A stretch of 13,306 nt of DNA, from NCBI GenBank assembly GCA_021847685.1, contig JAJZQE010000010.1, positions 1-13,306 of the forward strand. The letters run 5' to 3'. Positions within the stretch are counted from its first letter, which is position 1. Each line of letters begins with the position of its first letter. The stretch is from a bacterium (lineage in GTDB: Bacteria; Patescibacteriota; Saccharimonadia; Saccharimonadales; Saccharimonadaceae). The notes below the pieces were generated by a model, which was not told the origin of the DNA, searched no databases, and saw nothing but the letters and a program-made list of their open reading frames with translations. Below are positions 11,727 to 13,306 of this stretch, one piece after another. The translations under genes were made by a program, and so were the position numbers.

Positions 11727-12731
11727 TCAGAACCCGGTCACCACTCCGGTTCCACCTCCACCCTGGTTGGGGGGAGGCGTTGTTGCAGTGGTGGGGGCAG
11801 GAGCGGCACCAGGAGCGGTGACGCCGGTCTGCGACCCAATGGTCGATGTCGGGGTGTCGACCGTACCGTTACCACCAGTAACGCTGGTAGCAACCGATGG
11901 GGGAGTTGTCTCCGCCTTCGGTGCTGCCACAACTGGCGGCTTGGTGCCAGTGCCTACGTCGGCCCCCTTGCCGCTATCGCCAGGCTGGCGGTAGTCCTTG
12001 GGGTTCGACGACTTCGGCGTCACGCAGGCGCCGAGGACGTTCTTCACCTGCGGTGGCGTGCACCCGGACGTCGGCGGTGTGGTCGGGGGCTTTGACGGTG
12101 TGGTCGGCACTCCCGGAGGGGGAGAGCTGTACACAACGTTGGCGCAGCGAACCATGATCCACACAACAGTCCCGTTACTCATCGTCACCTTGATGGCCTT
12201 CCGGTTTCCGGTTACACCGGGCGCCGAAAAGACCTGGAAGATGCCGCCAGAAACCTGGGTGTTATACCCGTTCGCTGGTGCATCGCCCTCGGCAAAGGTT
12301 GTACCCTTTGCGTTGAGCGCTCCCTCGAACTGGTGGAACAGAGTCTGACCAGCGGTCGACAGGCAGTTGCCGCTCACGAGCGGCTGCCAATCGTTGGGGT
12401 TGGCATGCAAGCCGAAAGCGCTTGACCAGATGGCCAGGCGATGGCCGTTATTTGCCGACTCCTTGAGGAGCAGCTGCTTCTGAGCGTCGCTCAGGTTGGC
12501 TGCTCCACTTGTGGCGGCGGCGTACTTCGCTTCGAAGTCACCGTCGATCTTATCTTCGTTGTTGTTGTTGGGAGTCTGGACAAACTGCGGATCGCAGGTC
12601 GCTCCAGCCAGGGCCGCAGCGCCGGAATTTGCCGGCGAATTGGCTTCGGATGAGGCGTGTCCAGGTCCAAACAGCAGACCGAAGACGACAAATGCAACGA
12701 GGCCCACCAGGGCCGCGAGACGGCGGAGCAT
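11727..12731 (-). CDS. Secreted Thr/Pro-rich protein of unknown function
   Basis: A 334-aa exported protein. The N-terminal signal peptide MLRRLAALVGLVAFVVFGLL ends near HASSEA (about residue 30). A folded domain of about 45-190 follows, with four Cys (ATCDPQF, SGNCLS, VRCANVV and others), an aromatic HRLAIWSSAFGLHANPNDW segment and a strand-rich KVTMSNGTVVWIMVRCANVVY. The C-terminal ~140 residues are low-complexity Thr/Pro/Gly/Ala (PPGVPTTPSKPPTTPPTSG, ending in GGGGTGVV), interrupted by a Cys pair in CTPPQVKNVLGAC. No LPxTG motif or membrane anchor follows, so it is released or loosely wall-associated. No family is recognised. AGGAGG lies 5 nt before the ATG. The gene is GC-rich like its partner 36 nt upstream, unlike the DUF11 gene. 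It probably forms a two-gene operon ending at the UUCG terminator. Confidence 0.85.
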   Translation of the reverse strand: MLRRLAALVGLVAFVVFGLLFGPGHASSEANSPANSGAAALAGATCDPQFVQTPNNNNEDKIDGDFEAKYAAATSGAANLSDAQKQLLLKESANNGHRLAIWSSAFGLHANPNDWQPLVSGNCLSTAGQTLFHQFEGALNAKGTTFAEGDAPANGYNTQVSGGIFQVFSAPGVTGNRKAIKVTMSNGTVVWIMVRCANVVYSSPPPGVPTTPSKPPTTPPTSGCTPPQVKNVLGACVTPKSSNPKDYRQPGDSGKGADVGTGTKPPVVAAPKAETTPPSVATSVTGGNGTVDTPTSTIGSQTGVTAPGAAPAPTTATTPPPNQGGGGTGVVTGF

Positions 12732-12767
12732 GGCTCCTCCTTCTGCCCTTTATGGGCGTCGATGTGG

Positions 12768-13202
12768 CTATTGGGTCTCGATCTCGTTAACTGCTCGTCT
12801 TTCAGCGTAGTCACCGATGAAGGTGAACGCGAAAGTCATGCAGAAGACGAGGCCGATGAGTGCCGCAATAGGGGCGATACCCCTAATGAGGCTTGTGTCG
12901 TTCAGGAAGATTGCAAGCACGATGCCCACAATCAATCCGACGACTCCCCAGATCAGCTTGAGGCTGATCACGCGGGGCACCTTGCGTACGCGCCAGAAGG
13001 CGTCCATCCCGGCGTTGAACCGGTCGGTGTCGCCCTCGGAAGCTTCTTCCATGGCCGCACTGAGTGCAGCTTGGACGCTTCTGTGGTTGGCGGGGTCCTT
13101 GTAGGCGTCAACGAAGACGCATCGCCCTCTCAGCCAAGCATACTTGTTGTCCGCTGCGGCGTCGAGTGCATCCCAAAGACCACGCGTTATTGATGTAGTC
13201 AT
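12768..13202 (-). CDS. Two-helix membrane protein of unknown function, 144 aa
   Basis: The first ~75 residues are soluble, helical and charged (ALDAAADNKYAWLRGRCVF, then AALSAAMEEASEGDTDRFNAGM). Two hydrophobic helices follow at about 81-100 (LKLIWGVVGLIVGIVLAIFL) and 107-130 (IRGIAPIAALIGLVFCMTFAFTFI), then a short acidic tail. No family is recognised. The ATG has AAGGGA 5-10 nt upstream, but this ribosome site sits in the 3' arm of a small hairpin (13207-13223). The gene is GC-rich, and a downstream secreted protein begins 36 nt after its stop, suggesting co-transcription and perhaps a joint role at the envelope. Confidence 0.75.
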   Translation of the reverse strand: MTTSITRGLWDALDAAADNKYAWLRGRCVFVDAYKDPANHRSVQAALSAAMEEASEGDTDRFNAGMDAFWRVRKVPRVISLKLIWGVVGLIVGIVLAIFLNDTSLIRGIAPIAALIGLVFCMTFAFTFIGDYAERRAVNEIETQ

Positions 13203-13206
13203 TCAT

Positions 13207-13223
13207 ATCCCTTTCCGAGGGAT
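13207..13223 (-). promoter_or_regulatory. Hairpin sequestering the ribosome site of the 144-aa gene
   Basis: On the minus strand ATCCCT-CGGAA-AGGGAT forms a perfect 6-bp stem whose 3' arm is the Shine-Dalgarno sequence, ending 4 nt before the ATG at 13202. A candidate -10 (TACAAC, minus strand 13250-13255) lies upstream without a convincing -35. Confidence 0.4.
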
Positions 13224-13272
13224 TGCATCCAAAGAGTGTTCTTCGAATGGTTGTACCCTCAGTGCTTAGGGA

Positions 13273-13306
13273 CAACGCTTTACCGACCTAAATCGGCAAA
13301 GCGTTG
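13273..13306. terminator. Hairpin at the window edge
   Basis: CAACGCTTT (13273-13281) pairs perfectly with AAAGCGTTG (13298-13306), and CCGA/TCGG pair inside. It probably terminates a transcript entering from the right on the minus strand, or is half of a larger element cut by the window. No T-tract is visible. Confidence 0.5.

Noticed and set aside
11677..12810. Several plus-strand frames of 60-116 aa (for example 11677-11994, 11998-12348, 12496-12810)
   Set aside because: They are shadows of the GC-rich secreted-protein gene. Their composition is low-complexity Arg/Pro/Gly/Val and they lack ribosome sites.
12491..13193. Minus-strand 12491-12814 and plus-strand 12657-13193 frames
   Set aside because: They overlap two genes with strong Shine-Dalgarno sequences, a signal peptide or membrane helices. 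The alternatives have no such features.
1..13306. Alternative genetic code with TGA as Gly or Trp
   Set aside because: Several well-defined genes end naturally at TGA (synthase-like gene, DUF2127), and no conserved domain is interrupted by an in-frame TGA.

Overview
The window most resembles a chromosome segment of a Candidate Phyla Radiation bacterium, probably Candidatus Saccharibacteria (TM7). This is inferred from gene style, not from a marker gene. The clues are small compact genes, a type IV pilin, an LPxTG-anchored DUF11 surface protein, a YggT protein, a divergent FolD, and several promoters whose -10 box lies only 6-7 nt before the ATG (likely leaderless mRNAs). TGA is an ordinary stop codon throughout, so there is no recoding of the Gracilibacteria/Absconditabacteria kind.

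Left part (1-2282): the end of an unidentified gene, then a 50-nt terminator-like hairpin at 101-150 that recurs at 1165-1214. Next come a GC-rich 79-aa protein, an AT-rich acidic 129-aa protein and a YggT membrane protein. A 600-nt stretch without protein genes follows. It holds a complete tRNA-Lys(CTT), a diverged copy of the tRNA 5' end upstream, an exact 27-nt copy of its 3' end downstream, and a dense hairpin array between the two 3' ends.

Middle (2283-6510): a DUF1861/GT108-like beta-propeller protein converges on a DUF5995 protein. The latter is divergent from a type IV pilin. A DUF2127 membrane protein and a rhodanese-folD operon follow, the operon having a good promoter of its own.

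Signalling block (6511-9785): a single-domain response regulator is divergent from a LuxI/acyl-homoserine-lactone-synthase-like acyltransferase. The stop codon of that gene overlaps the TTG start of a 716-aa histidine kinase (about nine membrane segments, GAF, HisKA, HATPase_c). Synthase, membrane sensor and receiver together look like a cell-cell signalling module and are the most interesting part of the window.

Right part (9772-13306), all on the minus strand: a 73-aa one-helix membrane protein, a DUF11/LPHTG wall-anchored surface protein, and a GC-rich two-gene unit (two-helix membrane protein, then a secreted Thr/Pro-rich protein). That unit is closed by a strong hairpin with a UUCG loop. 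The GC-rich genes (359-598 and 11727-13202) differ clearly in codon use from the AT-rich genes between them, which suggests separate ancestry.
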